From Pseudomonadota bacterium (lineage in GTDB: Bacteria; Pseudomonadota; Alphaproteobacteria; Rhizobiales; Xanthobacteraceae): a stretch of 64,000 nucleotides of DNA. The stretch spans positions 248,001-312,000 of the forward strand of contig JAEWHP010000049.1 in assembly GCA_023387735.1 (NCBI GenBank), in the 5' to 3' direction. Shown here piece by piece: positions 8,369 through 17,773 of the stretch; position 1 is the stretch's first letter; each line of letters starts with the position of its first letter. The translations under genes were made by a program, and so were the position numbers. Under the pieces are notes generated by a model. That model saw nothing but the letters and a program-made list of their open reading frames with translations. It did no database searches and had not been told where the DNA came from.

Positions 8369-9037
8369 ATGATTAATCTGAAAGTTTTAAGTACGGCCGC
8401 AGCCATGGCGCTCATGTTGCCGTTGGTTGTACCGAGCCAAAGCTCGGCTCAAGCGCCCGGAAGAGGTGGGGGCGGCGGCGGTGGCGCCGTAGCAGCACCG
8501 AGCGGCGGTGGCGGTGGCGGCTTTAGTGGCGGTGGCGGCTTTAGGGGCGGCGGCGGAATGTCTGCGCCCGGCGGCGGTGGAGGTTTCAGGGCCGGCGGCG
8601 GTGGTAGTGGTGCCGCAATGGCGCCCGGCCGCGGAGGATTCGCGGGCGGTGGCGGCGGCCCGGCTATTGGCGCCCGCCCCATTCCAGGTGGCGGCCCGGC
8701 GATCGGAGCCCGTCCTGTGCCCGGCGGCGGGGTTGTAGCAGGCGGCGGCTATGGCGGACGCCATTACCACGGCGGTGGCCGCTACCATCGTCACTATCGC
8801 GGTGGCGGCTTCTGGCCGGGCTTCGCGATCGGCGCCGGCATCGGATCCAGCTATGGCTATTACGGCTCCAGCCCGTATTACTACGACGACGGGTATTACG
8901 ACGACAGCGTTGTCGCCGTATCGCCCGCGCCGGCTGACGGCGATGCCGTGGCGTACTGCATGCAGCGCTTCAAGTCCTACGACCCGGCGTCGGGGACCTA
9001 TCTCGGCTATGACGGGAAGCGGCACCCCTGCCCGTAA
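8369..9037 (+). CDS. Secreted glycine-rich protein with C-terminal BA14K motif
   Basis: A 222-residue exported protein. A Sec signal peptide covers about residues 1-27 (MINLKVLSTAAAMALMLPLV, cleavage near SSAQA). A Gly-rich region with GGGGGF-like repeats follows (about 30-130), then a His/Tyr/Gly segment and an acidic Tyr/Asp patch. The last 30 residues, VAYCMQRFKSYDPASGTYLG and GYDGKRHPCP, match the BA14K family, known from the Brucella 14 kDa immunoreactive protein and reported as lectin-like. Three ATG codons are possible; I chose the third because it is best placed behind GGAG. A second protein at 33466 has the same tail. Probably envelope-associated. Confidence 0.85.
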   Translation: MINLKVLSTAAAMALMLPLVVPSQSSAQAPGRGGGGGGGAVAAPSGGGGGGFSGGGGFRGGGGMSAPGGGGGFRAGGGGSGAAMAPGRGGFAGGGGGPAIGARPIPGGGPAIGARPVPGGGVVAGGGYGGRHYHGGGRYHRHYRGGGFWPGFAIGAGIGSSYGYYGSSPYYYDDGYYDDSVVAVSPAPADGDAVAYCMQRFKSYDPASGTYLGYDGKRHPCP

Positions 9038-9058
9038 CGGCATGATCACGTGAACCTG

Positions 9059-9090
9059 AGGGGCGGCGCATTCCGTTGCGCCGCCCCTTT
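9059..9090 (+). terminator. Rho-independent terminator after the BA14K gene
   Basis: AGGGGCGGCGCA pairs with TGCGCCGCCCCT around a short loop, followed by TT. It lies between converging genes and could slow transcription from both sides. Confidence 0.75.
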
Positions 9091-9100
9091 GCGTTCGCGG

Positions 9101-9997
9101 CTACGAACGCAGCGCCACGGCAACGCCGCCGAGCGTAAAGACCAAAGCGACGAGTTCGCGCAGGCCCAGCGGCTCGTGCAGCATCGCGGCCGCCGCGAGT
9201 ACGCCGATGACCGGCACCAGCAAGGTCCCGATCGAGGCCGTCGCCGCCGGCAACCGCTCCAGTGCTGCAAACCAGCAGACGTAACACAGGCAGAACTGGA
9301 TCAGCGTCATGTAGAGCATCGACGCCCAGCCGACCCCTGACAGTGCCGCCAATTGCGGCTGTTCGACAGTGAGCCCGACGACGGCAATCGGCAGGCAGCC
9401 CAGACCGATCTGCCAGGCGGCCAGCGACAATGGCGGCATCGCCAGCGGGAAATGCTTGGTCAGGACCGTGCCGAGCCCGACGCACACCGCGCCTGCGAGC
9501 GCGCATGCAATGCCGGGCAGCTTCTCGATGCTGGCATCAAAACCGTTGCCGCCGATCAGCACGGCGATGCCGACCAGCGCCACCATCAGCGAAACGCCGC
9601 GCACCGGCGACAGCCGTTCGCCGAGTATCGGCCAGGCCAGGAACGCCACCCAGACCGGGATCGAAATGCCGAGTACGGCGGCCTCGCTGGCACTGAGCCA
9701 CAACAGCGCGAGCCCCATGAAGGCGACCCAGCCGCCGATCGTCAGCATCGAGACCAGCAACAGCCGCAGCCACATTGCCCGCGGTACGCTCAACTTCTCG
9801 TGCCGCGCCAGTGCGAACAGCGCCAGCGCCGCCGCGCCGACGATGCCACACAGGCCGCGCGAAGACAGCGGCGGCCACTCCGTCAGCAGGTGTTTCATGA
9901 TCGGGAAGTTGAGGCCCCACCCCACCGACGTGACGGCAAGCAAGGTGAGCCCGAGCGGCGACAATCGAGCGCGTCCCGCGTGAGTGAGTGGAGGCAT
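9101..9997 (-). CDS. DMT/EamA-family exporter (paralogue 1)
   Basis: A 298-residue inner-membrane protein of the drug/metabolite transporter superfamily, with ten predicted helices arranged as two EamA repeats. Typical motifs are VGWGLNFPIMKHLL at the first helix and LLVPVIGVLAAAAML in the last repeat. I start at MPPLTHAGRA because homology to the paralogue at 22860-23756 begins near there. The two paralogues have identical length and share segments such as GWGxNxPxxKxLLxExPPL, FxxCYVxWFAALxRLPAxxA and the same C-terminal ending. Substrates of these carriers are usually amino acids or other small metabolites but cannot be predicted here. Confidence 0.9.
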   Translation of the reverse strand: MPPLTHAGRARLSPLGLTLLAVTSVGWGLNFPIMKHLLTEWPPLSSRGLCGIVGAAALALFALARHEKLSVPRAMWLRLLLVSMLTIGGWVAFMGLALLWLSASEAAVLGISIPVWVAFLAWPILGERLSPVRGVSLMVALVGIAVLIGGNGFDASIEKLPGIACALAGAVCVGLGTVLTKHFPLAMPPLSLAAWQIGLGCLPIAVVGLTVEQPQLAALSGVGWASMLYMTLIQFCLCYVCWFAALERLPAATASIGTLLVPVIGVLAAAAMLHEPLGLRELVALVFTLGGVAVALRS

Positions 9998-10177
9998 GGC
10001 AGGTCTGGATCCGCAACCTTGGGTGCATTTGTTCTTGTTCTGATAGAGGCACAACGGAATCGTGCACTGCAATCCTCATATGCATTCTATCATACAGACG
10101 GTTCGTCGGCTTTTCGACTTAATCGTCACATGGGATGTGCGAGTCGCCTGTCGCCACCCTGAGAAGAAGGAATCATC

Positions 10178-10582
10178 GTGCCGCGCGTTCTCGTGGTCGA
10201 TGACGACCCGCTGGTTTGCAAGACCATCGAGGTTTGTCTGACGCGAAAGGGGTTCGAGGTCACCGTCGCCGACGGTGGTGAAGCGGGCATGCGCGCACTC
10301 GAAGCCGCCGACTTCGACGTGATGCTGGTCGACGTCTTCATGCCGCACATGCGCGGCTTCGAATCGATCAGGATGTTCCACGAGCGCAGGCCGGACGTGC
10401 CTGTCGTCGCGATGTCGGGCTACGCCTTCGCCAACGCCGAGCGCGCACCCGATTTCCTGCGGATGACCATCGAGCTCGGCGCGGCATGCTGCCTGCGCAA
10501 GCCGTTCACGCAGGACGCGCTGTTGACCGTCGTCCATCAATGCATCACCAGTCCGGAAGCTTCCGCGCGCCTCTCGAAATGA
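10178..10582 (+). CDS. Stand-alone response regulator receiver protein
   Basis: A 134-residue single REC domain with no output domain. The acidic pocket is VVDDDP (Asp8-Asp10), the phosphoacceptor is Asp52 in MLVDVFMP, and the conserved Lys is in LRKPFT near residue 110. The GTG start follows AAGAAGGA. It lies 14 bases upstream of a hybrid histidine kinase on the same strand, so the two are probably co-transcribed and this receiver may be a phosphate partner of that kinase. As it lacks a DNA-binding domain, it probably acts by protein contact or as a phosphate sink. Confidence 0.9.
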   Translation: MPRVLVVDDDPLVCKTIEVCLTRKGFEVTVADGGEAGMRALEAADFDVMLVDVFMPHMRGFESIRMFHERRPDVPVVAMSGYAFANAERAPDFLRMTIELGAACCLRKPFTQDALLTVVHQCITSPEASARLSK

Positions 10583-10596
10583 AATAACACGTCGCA

Positions 10597-12840
10597 ATGC
10601 CTTCGCAGCGAATCATTCTCGGAACGGGCCTCGCTATCCTTCTCGCCATAGGCGCCGCCTCGATCGGTCTGGACATCAAGTCGCGACCGGATACCGCCTC
10701 CGTCGATCATGCGCTTCAGGTGCTGAGCAAGATTGCCGACATGCGGCCGCTGCTGCTCCAGGCCGAAAGCACCGCACGCTCCTTTGCGATCACGGGCGAT
10801 CAGGAATTCGCCACGGAATATCAGCATACCACCGGCACGCTCATGCCGGCCCTGGACCGCCTGATCGCGGCCGTCCACGACAGTCCCGGCGAGCGGCGGC
10901 TGATCGAAGAGACCAGGGCGCTGGTGGAGCGCCAGATCGCTTTCAATGGCGAATTGATCAGGCTGCGCAATGCGGGCGACGACGCCGGCATCGTGGCGCT
11001 CGTCAGCCGGGAAGATCGCGCGGCGACGGCCGCGATTGCCGACAACCTCGACAAGGCGGTGATGGAAGCCCGCAGGCAGCTCAGGGCCAGACGCGCCGAA
11101 TCGGCGTCCAGCGCGCGCATCCTGCTGGCGATCGATCTGGCCGGTGTCTTGCTGATCCTGATCCTCGCCGCCGCGCTCGTGGCATCCAGCCGCCGCTCCC
11201 GGCGCGAACTGCAGGACTCCCTCACCGCAACCAAGGCGACCAACGAGGCGCTGGAGGCGGCGGTCGCCGAGCGCACCGAGCATCTGGTTGCCGCCCATGC
11301 GGAGCTCAGGCATTCGGCCGCCGTGCTGCAGAGCACCTTTCACAGCATGGCGGAGGCCGTGCTCGTGCTCGATCCCGACGGAGACATCCTGCTCGCCAAC
11401 CCTGCCGCCGAGACGATGCTGCGCTACCAGCGCGGCATGAACGTCCGGCAACTGGGGAGCTTGAGCGTCGCCTACCACGCCGACGGCGTGACGCGGCTGC
11501 CGCCGAAAGACATGCCCTCGGCGCAGGTGCTGCGCGGCGAGACGTTCGACGAACAGGAAATCTTCATCCGCCCCGCCGACGACCGCGCGCCGATGCATCT
11601 CGTGGTCAGCGGCCGGTCGCTGCGCGACACCTCGGGCAACATCGCCGGCGCGGCGCTGGTCTACCACGACATCACCGCCTGGCGCGAAACCGAACACAAG
11701 CTCCTGCAGTCGCAGAAGCTGGACGCCATCGGCAAGTTGACCGGCGGCGTCGCGCACGACTTCAACAACATGCTGACCGTGATAACGGGCACCACCGAAA
11801 CGCTGGTCACGAGTCTGAAGGACCAGCCGGCGCTGCAGAAGACCGCCGAGCTGATCGACCAGGCGGCCGAACGCTGCAGCGAACTGATCCAGCATCTGCT
11901 CGCCTTCGCCCGCCGCCAGCCGCTGCGCCCGCGCAACGTCGATATCAACGGCACCGTGCTCGACATCGCAAGACTGCTTCGTCCCACGCTCGGCGAGCAG
12001 ATCGAGGTCAACTCGATCCTCGAGCAGGAAGTAGCGACCGCCCATATCGACGCCTCGCAGCTTGCGAATTCCGTGCTCAACATGGCGATCAACGCCCGCG
12101 ACGCGATGCCGAACGGCGGCAAGCTGCTGCTGGAGACGCGCAACGTCGTGCTCGACGAAGCCTACGCGCAGGCCAATCCCGACGTGCGGCCCGGGCCCTA
12201 TGTGATGCTTGCCGTCAGCGATACCGGCACCGGCATGTCCCCGGAGGTGCAGGACAAGGCGTTCGAGCCGTTCTTCACCACCAAGGAAGTCGGCAAGGGC
12301 TCGGGCCTCGGGCTCAGCATGGTCTACGGCTTCGTCAAGCAATCGGGCGGGCATATCCGCATCTACAGCGAGATCGGCCACGGCACCACGATCAGGCTTT
12401 ACCTGCCGCCCGCCGAAGGCCAGGCCGAGATCGCCCCTGCCCCCGCCGTGCCAATTACGCACGGCAACGAGATCATCCTGGTCGTGGAAGACGACGCGCT
12501 GGTGCGCAACTTCGTCACCTCGCAACTGCGGAGCCTCGGCTACCGGACGCTTGCCGCCGCCGACGGTCCGTCGGCAATGAAGATGATCGACAACGGCGAA
12601 CCGTTCGATCTGCTGTTCACCGACGTCATCATGCCCGGCGGCATGACCGGACGGCAACTCGCCGAACAGGTCGCGATGCGCCGGCCCGGCATCAAGGTGT
12701 TATATACGTCCGGCTATACCGACAACGCGATCGTGCACCAGGGCCGCCTGGACCCCGGCGTGCTGCTGCTGACCAAGCCCTATCGAAAATCCCAACTGGC
12801 CGACATGATACGCCGCGCGCTCGGCGGCGGCGCTGCCTAG
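10597..12840 (+). CDS. Hybrid sensor histidine kinase (CHASE3-like, PAS, HisKA, HATPase, REC)
   Basis: A 747-residue membrane sensor kinase. An N-terminal membrane helix is followed by a helical CHASE3-like periplasmic domain (about 30-170) and a second helix near 175-195 (ILLAIDLAGVLLILILAA). A short coiled coil and a PAS domain (about 245-365) come next. The HisKA H-box is GGVAHDFNNML near residue 385. The ATP-binding domain has NMAINARDAM, DTGTGM and GLGLSMVYGF. A C-terminal receiver (about 625-745) has VVEDDA, phosphoacceptor Asp in FTDVIMPGG and Lys in LTKPYR. The signal is unknown. The upstream lone receiver gene suggests a two-gene phosphorelay without a local transcription factor. Confidence 0.93.
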   Translation: MPSQRIILGTGLAILLAIGAASIGLDIKSRPDTASVDHALQVLSKIADMRPLLLQAESTARSFAITGDQEFATEYQHTTGTLMPALDRLIAAVHDSPGERRLIEETRALVERQIAFNGELIRLRNAGDDAGIVALVSREDRAATAAIADNLDKAVMEARRQLRARRAESASSARILLAIDLAGVLLILILAAALVASSRRSRRELQDSLTATKATNEALEAAVAERTEHLVAAHAELRHSAAVLQSTFHSMAEAVLVLDPDGDILLANPAAETMLRYQRGMNVRQLGSLSVAYHADGVTRLPPKDMPSAQVLRGETFDEQEIFIRPADDRAPMHLVVSGRSLRDTSGNIAGAALVYHDITAWRETEHKLLQSQKLDAIGKLTGGVAHDFNNMLTVITGTTETLVTSLKDQPALQKTAELIDQAAERCSELIQHLLAFARRQPLRPRNVDINGTVLDIARLLRPTLGEQIEVNSILEQEVATAHIDASQLANSVLNMAINARDAMPNGGKLLLETRNVVLDEAYAQANPDVRPGPYVMLAVSDTGTGMSPEVQDKAFEPFFTTKEVGKGSGLGLSMVYGFVKQSGGHIRIYSEIGHGTTIRLYLPPAEGQAEIAPAPAVPITHGNEIILVVEDDALVRNFVTSQLRSLGYRTLAAADGPSAMKMIDNGEPFDLLFTDVIMPGGMTGRQLAEQVAMRRPGIKVLYTSGYTDNAIVHQGRLDPGVLLLTKPYRKSQLADMIRRALGGGAA

Positions 12841-12875
12841 GCGATCATAGCGGAAGTCAGGCCTGGCCGAACGCG

Positions 12876-13061
12876 CTATCGCCGCAGAATGAAGAACAGA
12901 TACAGCAGAATGGGCAGGGTCAGTGTGAGCCACGATACGACATCCCACCATCCATCGCCGATGAGCGCCGCAAGAAGGCCCACGATGCTCAACACGCCGA
13001 CGACGATCGGGGCGGCAAAAATCTGGCCAAGCGTACGATGGTTTCTCACGACCAAAACCAT
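12876..13061 (-). CDS. Small two-helix membrane protein of the iron-uptake cluster
   Basis: A 61-residue protein with two hydrophobic helices (about 14-34 and 39-58) and a basic C-terminus (FFILRR). Its ATG overlaps the TGA stop of the PepSY membrane protein gene, which is strong evidence of translation coupled to that gene. Similar tiny proteins accompany PepSY proteins in siderophore uptake clusters, but I cannot name a family. It probably acts in the inner membrane alongside the PepSY protein. Confidence 0.75.
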   Translation of the reverse strand: MVLVVRNHRTLGQIFAAPIVVGVLSIVGLLAALIGDGWWDVVSWLTLTLPILLYLFFILRR

Positions 13062-14224
13062 CAGGACGACATGAGAGGGGCATTGGCCGCAGAGCCTTGC
13101 GCGATGGCGCGATCGACGCTGACGCCGGCCTTGCGCCGGCGCAGCCAGAGATAGACGCCGGTACCAAGAACGATGATCGTCAGCACGTCGAGTACGGCCC
13201 AGATGATCCGAAGCGGCAGGCCGCCGTAATCGCCGAAATGCAGCGGCTGCGAAATGAACAGGGTCGTGACGTACCAGGGCATGTCGCGGCTATCGGTGAG
13301 CTGACCGGTTTCCGCATCGATCAAAGCCGGCTTCAGAAGGCGCGAGGTCACGGGCGTGTCGCCCTTCAGGAAAACGATGTAGTGGCTCTTGCTGCTGAAC
13401 ACTGTTCCCGGAAACGCGACGAAGCTCGGCGTCATTCCAGGCACGGCGCGCGCGGCAACGTCCACGGCAGCCTGGACCGAGGTCAGCTTTGTTGGTGGCG
13501 CACGATCGCGATACTGCGCCGTCATCTCGGCCAACTGCCCGTACTGCCACGCCTTCAGAACGAGATCGGCCCAGGTGTTGATCACGCCGGTGAAGCCGAC
13601 CACGAGCGTCCACATCACCAGCAGGATGCCCGCCAGATTGTGGATGTCGAGCCAGCGTACGATGCGCGGGCGATGGCCGCGGTAGGCGCCGAAATCCAGC
13701 TTCCGCATCGACGGCGCATAGACGACGATGCCCGAAATGATCGCCACGCAGAGCAGAATCCCCATCAATCCAAGGAACAGCTTGCCCGGCAGTCCGGCGA
13801 ACATGTCGACGTGCAATCGCAGCATGATGTAGGTGAAGCGCCCGGTGACGTCAGGCGAATCCAGATAGCCGCCGGTATGCGCGTCCATCCGGACGAAGCG
13901 ATTCTTGGTCGGGTCGGAGGCGAGAGACTCGCCGACGCTGACGAACATCACGTTGGGATCGTCGCGGTCCCAGATCAGGAAGTGCGGCACTTTCAGCGAC
14001 GAGTTCGCCAGGGCATTGGCGAGCAGCTTGTCGAGGTCGGCCCTGGGCGTGCCGGGCGGAACGTCGGCGGGCTTCACCTCGCTGTGCAGGAGGTCGTCGA
14101 TCTCGTGATGGAAGATCAGCGGCAGCCCCGTGATGCACAACAACAGCATGAACAGCGTGCAGATCAGGCTCGTCCATTTATGGACGAAGCCCCATCGTCG
14201 AATTGATCGTGTCGCTGCCGTCAA
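13061..14224 (-). CDS. PepSY-domain inner-membrane protein (siderophore reductase-like)
   Basis: A 387-residue PepSY-associated membrane protein with four main helices: near residues 18-38, 145-170, 195-220 and 335-360. Paired histidines in or near helices (HKW, HHE, RLHVD, DIHNL) are typical of this family. Several members are proposed or shown to reduce ferric siderophores at the inner membrane. A periplasmic PepSY region with DAHTGGYLDSP and DAETGQLTDS repeats is present. The gene lies 9 bases after the TonB receptor gene and overlaps the next small membrane protein gene, forming one operon. Role in iron release is inferred from family and context. Confidence 0.88.
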   Translation of the reverse strand: MTAATRSIRRWGFVHKWTSLICTLFMLLLCITGLPLIFHHEIDDLLHSEVKPADVPPGTPRADLDKLLANALANSSLKVPHFLIWDRDDPNVMFVSVGESLASDPTKNRFVRMDAHTGGYLDSPDVTGRFTYIMLRLHVDMFAGLPGKLFLGLMGILLCVAIISGIVVYAPSMRKLDFGAYRGHRPRIVRWLDIHNLAGILLVMWTLVVGFTGVINTWADLVLKAWQYGQLAEMTAQYRDRAPPTKLTSVQAAVDVAARAVPGMTPSFVAFPGTVFSSKSHYIVFLKGDTPVTSRLLKPALIDAETGQLTDSRDMPWYVTTLFISQPLHFGDYGGLPLRIIWAVLDVLTIIVLGTGVYLWLRRRKAGVSVDRAIAQGSAANAPLMSS

Positions 14225-14233
14225 GTGACCGTC

Positions 14234-16582
14234 CTAGTTCCAGCTGTATTTCAATGTCCCAAGCACCGTACGCGCATTGCCGAGACCACAATACGCCAGC
14301 CCGGTCAAACAGGACGCCACGTAGAATTGGTTGGTCAGGTTGGTCACGTTGACCTGCGCCTTCAATCCCTTCAGGTCCGGCCGCACATAGCCGAAGTCAT
14401 AGCTGATCGCCGCATCGAGCAGCGCATAGGACGGAATGACGAAGGTGTTGAAATTGTCGCCATAGGTTTCGCCGACATAGCGAACACCGGCGCCGAGCCC
14501 AAGTCCGGCGAGCGGACCATCGAACCAGGTATATTTGCCCCAGATCGAGCCCTGATCCTGCGCCGTGCTCATCATGTATTTGCCGGCATAGCCCGCGATG
14601 CTCTGTGTCACGCGCGGATCGAGATGGGAGTATCCGGCGATGAGTTCGAATTCACGGGTCAGGTTGCCCTTGAGTTCGAGCTCGAGGCCGCGCACGCGGA
14701 CGGCATCGGTCTGCACGTTGACGAAGAAATTGTTGGGATCGCCGGTCAGCACGTCCTTCTGGCGGATGTCGAACAGCGCCGCCGTCATCATGAAGTTCGA
14801 TCCGACCGGCTTGAATTTGACGCCGACTTCCGCCCCCTCGCCCGTCGTGGGCCGGAATGACCTGCCGGCGCCGTCGGCGCCGAGGTTCGGCGTGAAAGAA
14901 GTCGAGTAATTGATGTAGGGCGACAGGCCGATATCGAACAGATAGTTGAGGCCGATCCGGCCGGTTTGCGCGGAATCATCGCGCTGATAGCTGCCGGGAA
15001 GCGGAAACAATCCCCTGCTGGTGAAATCGGTGCTGGCCCAATCCTGCCGGCCGCTCACCGTCAGCGTCCAGCGATCCAGCTTGATCTGATCCTGCAGATA
15101 GACGCCCGCTTGCGACAGCTTGTCGTCGCGAAGAATGAACGGAAGCAGCGACGCGAAGGAAGGAATGGTCGCACCGTAGACCGGGTTATAGGCGTCGATG
15201 GGCGTAATGCCGGCCGTCCGGTAGTCGGTGCTCGACCGCAGATCAAAATAGTCGACGCCGAAGAGCACCTTGTGGGCGAGCGGTCCGGTCATGAAGTCCG
15301 CTTGCAGTTGATTATCCAGCGCGATGTTGGCCGCGTTGGCTTTCACGTAGTTGTAAGAGCGATTGATGAAATTATGCGAGAGATTGGTGGGAGGATTTGC
15401 AGGATCTGGTGCCATGCCCTCGCTGCGGACGGATGCCAGGTCGTTGCTGACCTCGGTATAGCGGAAGTTCTGGCGGAACTGCAGGTTGTTTTCGAACCGG
15501 TGCTCGAACGCGTAACCGATTGCAAACTGTTCCAGATTGTAACCGTCAGGCCCGGGCTCGCCGATATAGCGGCCGTAGGGGATGCGTCCGTTGGGATTGG
15601 GAAGGAAGGAGACCTGTCCGGGAACATACTGCTGGTAGCCCCTGTTCTCCGCCTTCTGGTACTGCGACAGGATCGTGAAACTGGTATCGGTGGTCGGACG
15701 CCAAGTGAAGCTTGGTGCGATGAACAGCTTGTTGTCCTGGACGAAGTCGGTCTGGCTGTTGCTGTCGCGCGCAAGGCCGACGATGCGGTAGAGGAACTCG
15801 CCCTTCTTGTCGATCGGGCCGCCAATGTCGAACGCCCCCTGAAAGCGATCGAAGGATCCGAAGGTACCCACCACCTCGTATTGCGGCGTCGAGGTCGGCC
15901 GCTTGCTGATCATGTTGATCAGACCGCCCGGCTCCGACTGCCCATAAAGGGCTGCCGAAGGTCCCTTCAAAACTTCCAGCCGCTCCAGGCCGTAAGTTTC
16001 AATTCGCGGGATGGCAAACGTCGTGTTGTCGGCCGGCAGCCGCAGGCCGTCGAGATAGCGCGGCGCATCGAAGCCTCTCAGCTTGAAGGAATCGAAGAAT
16101 GCGTTTGCACCAAAACTCTGTATGGTGACGCCCGGCGTATAGCGCAGCGCCTCGGTGACGTTCTGGGCGCCCTGGTCCTGAATCTGATCCTGTGTCACCA
16201 CCGAAATCGATTGCGGCGTCGTCAGAATCGGGGTGTCGGTCTTGGTCGCGGTCACGCTCTGGGTGGCGAGATAACCGTCAACAGGGCCGATTCCCCGCTC
16301 GCCAATTGCGCCGCGGCCGGCCGAGTCAATTGGCTGGGGCGGTTGTTGTTGCGCGGGCGCCGTGGCCCGCCGCGCACTGCTTTGCGACCGCGCGGCCCTT
16401 CTTGCAGGCTGTGTTGGCCGAGCGGCTTGCGGCTTCGGGGCATCGACCGTGACCGGCGGCAACGACTGGCCGGACTGGGCGAGGACCGGGCCGACCTGCA
16501 TGCTCAGCCCGAACACGGTTGCGCAGAAAAAGGCTTTCGGCGTCGTCCCCCACAACGACGGCCTTACGCAATTACGCATCAT
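14234..16582 (-). CDS. TonB-dependent siderophore receptor (FhuA/FpvA type)
   Basis: A 782-residue outer-membrane receptor. I start at the paired ATG codons giving MMRNCVRPSL, followed by a signal peptide ending near GPVLAQ. A Pro/Ala/Arg-rich linker and a short TonB-box-like area precede the plug domain. The plug carries ATKTDTPILTTPQSISVVTQ and DQGAQNVTEALRYTPGV. The RLEVLKGPSAALYGQSEPGG motif is diagnostic of the siderophore-receptor subfamily. A 22-strand barrel ends TVLGTLKYSWN, where a terminal Asn after the aromatic residue is slightly unusual. There is no secretin-type signalling extension and no FecI/FecR pair nearby; control probably falls to the upstream AraC-family gene. Substrate is a ferric siderophore, type unknown. 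Confidence 0.95.
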   Translation of the reverse strand: MMRNCVRPSLWGTTPKAFFCATVFGLSMQVGPVLAQSGQSLPPVTVDAPKPQAARPTQPARRAARSQSSARRATAPAQQQPPQPIDSAGRGAIGERGIGPVDGYLATQSVTATKTDTPILTTPQSISVVTQDQIQDQGAQNVTEALRYTPGVTIQSFGANAFFDSFKLRGFDAPRYLDGLRLPADNTTFAIPRIETYGLERLEVLKGPSAALYGQSEPGGLINMISKRPTSTPQYEVVGTFGSFDRFQGAFDIGGPIDKKGEFLYRIVGLARDSNSQTDFVQDNKLFIAPSFTWRPTTDTSFTILSQYQKAENRGYQQYVPGQVSFLPNPNGRIPYGRYIGEPGPDGYNLEQFAIGYAFEHRFENNLQFRQNFRYTEVSNDLASVRSEGMAPDPANPPTNLSHNFINRSYNYVKANAANIALDNQLQADFMTGPLAHKVLFGVDYFDLRSSTDYRTAGITPIDAYNPVYGATIPSFASLLPFILRDDKLSQAGVYLQDQIKLDRWTLTVSGRQDWASTDFTSRGLFPLPGSYQRDDSAQTGRIGLNYLFDIGLSPYINYSTSFTPNLGADGAGRSFRPTTGEGAEVGVKFKPVGSNFMMTAALFDIRQKDVLTGDPNNFFVNVQTDAVRVRGLELELKGNLTREFELIAGYSHLDPRVTQSIAGYAGKYMMSTAQDQGSIWGKYTWFDGPLAGLGLGAGVRYVGETYGDNFNTFVIPSYALLDAAISYDFGYVRPDLKGLKAQVNVTNLTNQFYVASCLTGLAYCGLGNARTVLGTLKYSWN

Positions 16583-16765
16583 CCTGGTCGACCCCTGAAT
16601 CGAATTGTCCCCGATCGTTGAGAGAACAGATTTGATTTTGGGGTGCCTTTGCGCTTGCGCAAAAACCCTTTGATCGCGCGTTGATGCTTTCCAAGTTGGG
16701 CACGACTGTTCGTCACTGTTCCCCGCAAGACACATTACGCCGGGGGCAGCCAACCTTCGGAAGCG

Positions 16766-17695
16766 TCAGGATCGTTTGTCGCGATGGCAGCGGCTCGGCA
16801 CGTACCCGAAATGCCTGCGGAACGCCGTGGAGAAATTCGCGGAATTTGGGTAGCCGACGGAATAGGCCGCCTCGGTGACCGACAGGCCCTGATACAGCAG
16901 CGCTTCGCGGGCAGCATCGAGCCTGCTCTTCCGCAAATAGTCGGCCGCGCTGACACCATACATCCGGCGAAACTGCGCGTTGAAGATGCGTCGGCCGAGC
17001 CCGGCATGCCGCGCCAGTTCGGCGACCGTCCAGGGATGCCGCAGGTCGGATTTGATCAGCTCGCCCACCGCCTGCAGGCGCAAGCGCTTCTGGTCGGAGA
17101 ACAGGCCGACGTTTTCGTTGCCGCGCAGCGCCAGCATGGCGCGGGCCAGTATTTCCGTTGCATGCGCCGATAGCAGCAGTTCGGCCGCCCGCCCCTCGGC
17201 GACAGGGGAAATCATCTCCATGGCGAGCGCCTTGATCCGCGGCGAGGCCCGCAGCGTGGCAACAAAGACGTTCTGATCCTGACCGCTGAACAATTCGAGG
17301 AACTCGCGGCTCAATCCCAGTTGCTCGAGCGACGCGAGGGGAAAGCCGATGCCGGCGGCCTGCATATGCGCACCGCGCGGCGCGTCGCCCTCCCAGGCGG
17401 TCGGCTCGCGGAGCGCCATCACGGCGATGGAGCCGTCAGAATAGTGCACGCGGCTGGCGCCGCCCTGACGCGGCCGGCCACTGCCGGACCCCTTCAACAC
17501 CACCGAGATGAAAAGCCCGGCCTTGATTATGCCCTCGGTGCGAATCTCGCTGCCCAGCACGAGGTTGTTGCGCTGGAACAGACAGCCCGGCGAATCCAGC
17601 CACTGCGCCTGATCGGCAAATCGATCGACCACAGAACCATCGTCAGAACCGACGACGCGGTACGTCTCGAAGATGTGCTGGTAGATGTGCGGCAT
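16766..17695 (-). CDS. AraC-family transcriptional regulator of the siderophore cluster
   Basis: A 309-residue regulator. The N-terminal ligand-binding part resembles PchR-like and AraC_binding_2-type regulators. The C-terminal AraC helix-turn-helix (about 210-305) has WTVAELARHAGLGRRIFNAQ and SVTEAAYSVGYPNSANFSTA, the latter being the second, more conserved HTH. I chose the ATG giving MPHIYQHIFE; a TTG 57 bases upstream is possible and neither has a strong ribosome site. It lies upstream of and codirectional with the TonB receptor gene, with 183 bases between, so it likely activates receptor expression in response to a ferric siderophore. Tandem 16-base repeats lie upstream of it. Confidence 0.9.
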   Translation of the reverse strand: MPHIYQHIFETYRVVGSDDGSVVDRFADQAQWLDSPGCLFQRNNLVLGSEIRTEGIIKAGLFISVVLKGSGSGRPRQGGASRVHYSDGSIAVMALREPTAWEGDAPRGAHMQAAGIGFPLASLEQLGLSREFLELFSGQDQNVFVATLRASPRIKALAMEMISPVAEGRAAELLLSAHATEILARAMLALRGNENVGLFSDQKRLRLQAVGELIKSDLRHPWTVAELARHAGLGRRIFNAQFRRMYGVSAADYLRKSRLDAAREALLYQGLSVTEAAYSVGYPNSANFSTAFRRHFGYVPSRCHRDKRS

Positions 17696-17773
17696 CAACG
17701 CTGGATTGTAGTGTTCATCCGCAAGTATGCAGGTCGCTCCGGCGGCGCTCAAGGCAATGCACGGGCACCCGAT

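Noticed and set aside
10537..12657. A 706-codon minus strand open frame opposite the hybrid kinase
   Set aside because: Antisense shadow of an intact multi-domain kinase.
14966..16621. A 551-codon plus strand open frame opposite the TonB receptor
   Set aside because: Antisense shadow; the receptor has signal peptide, plug and barrel motifs on the minus strand.
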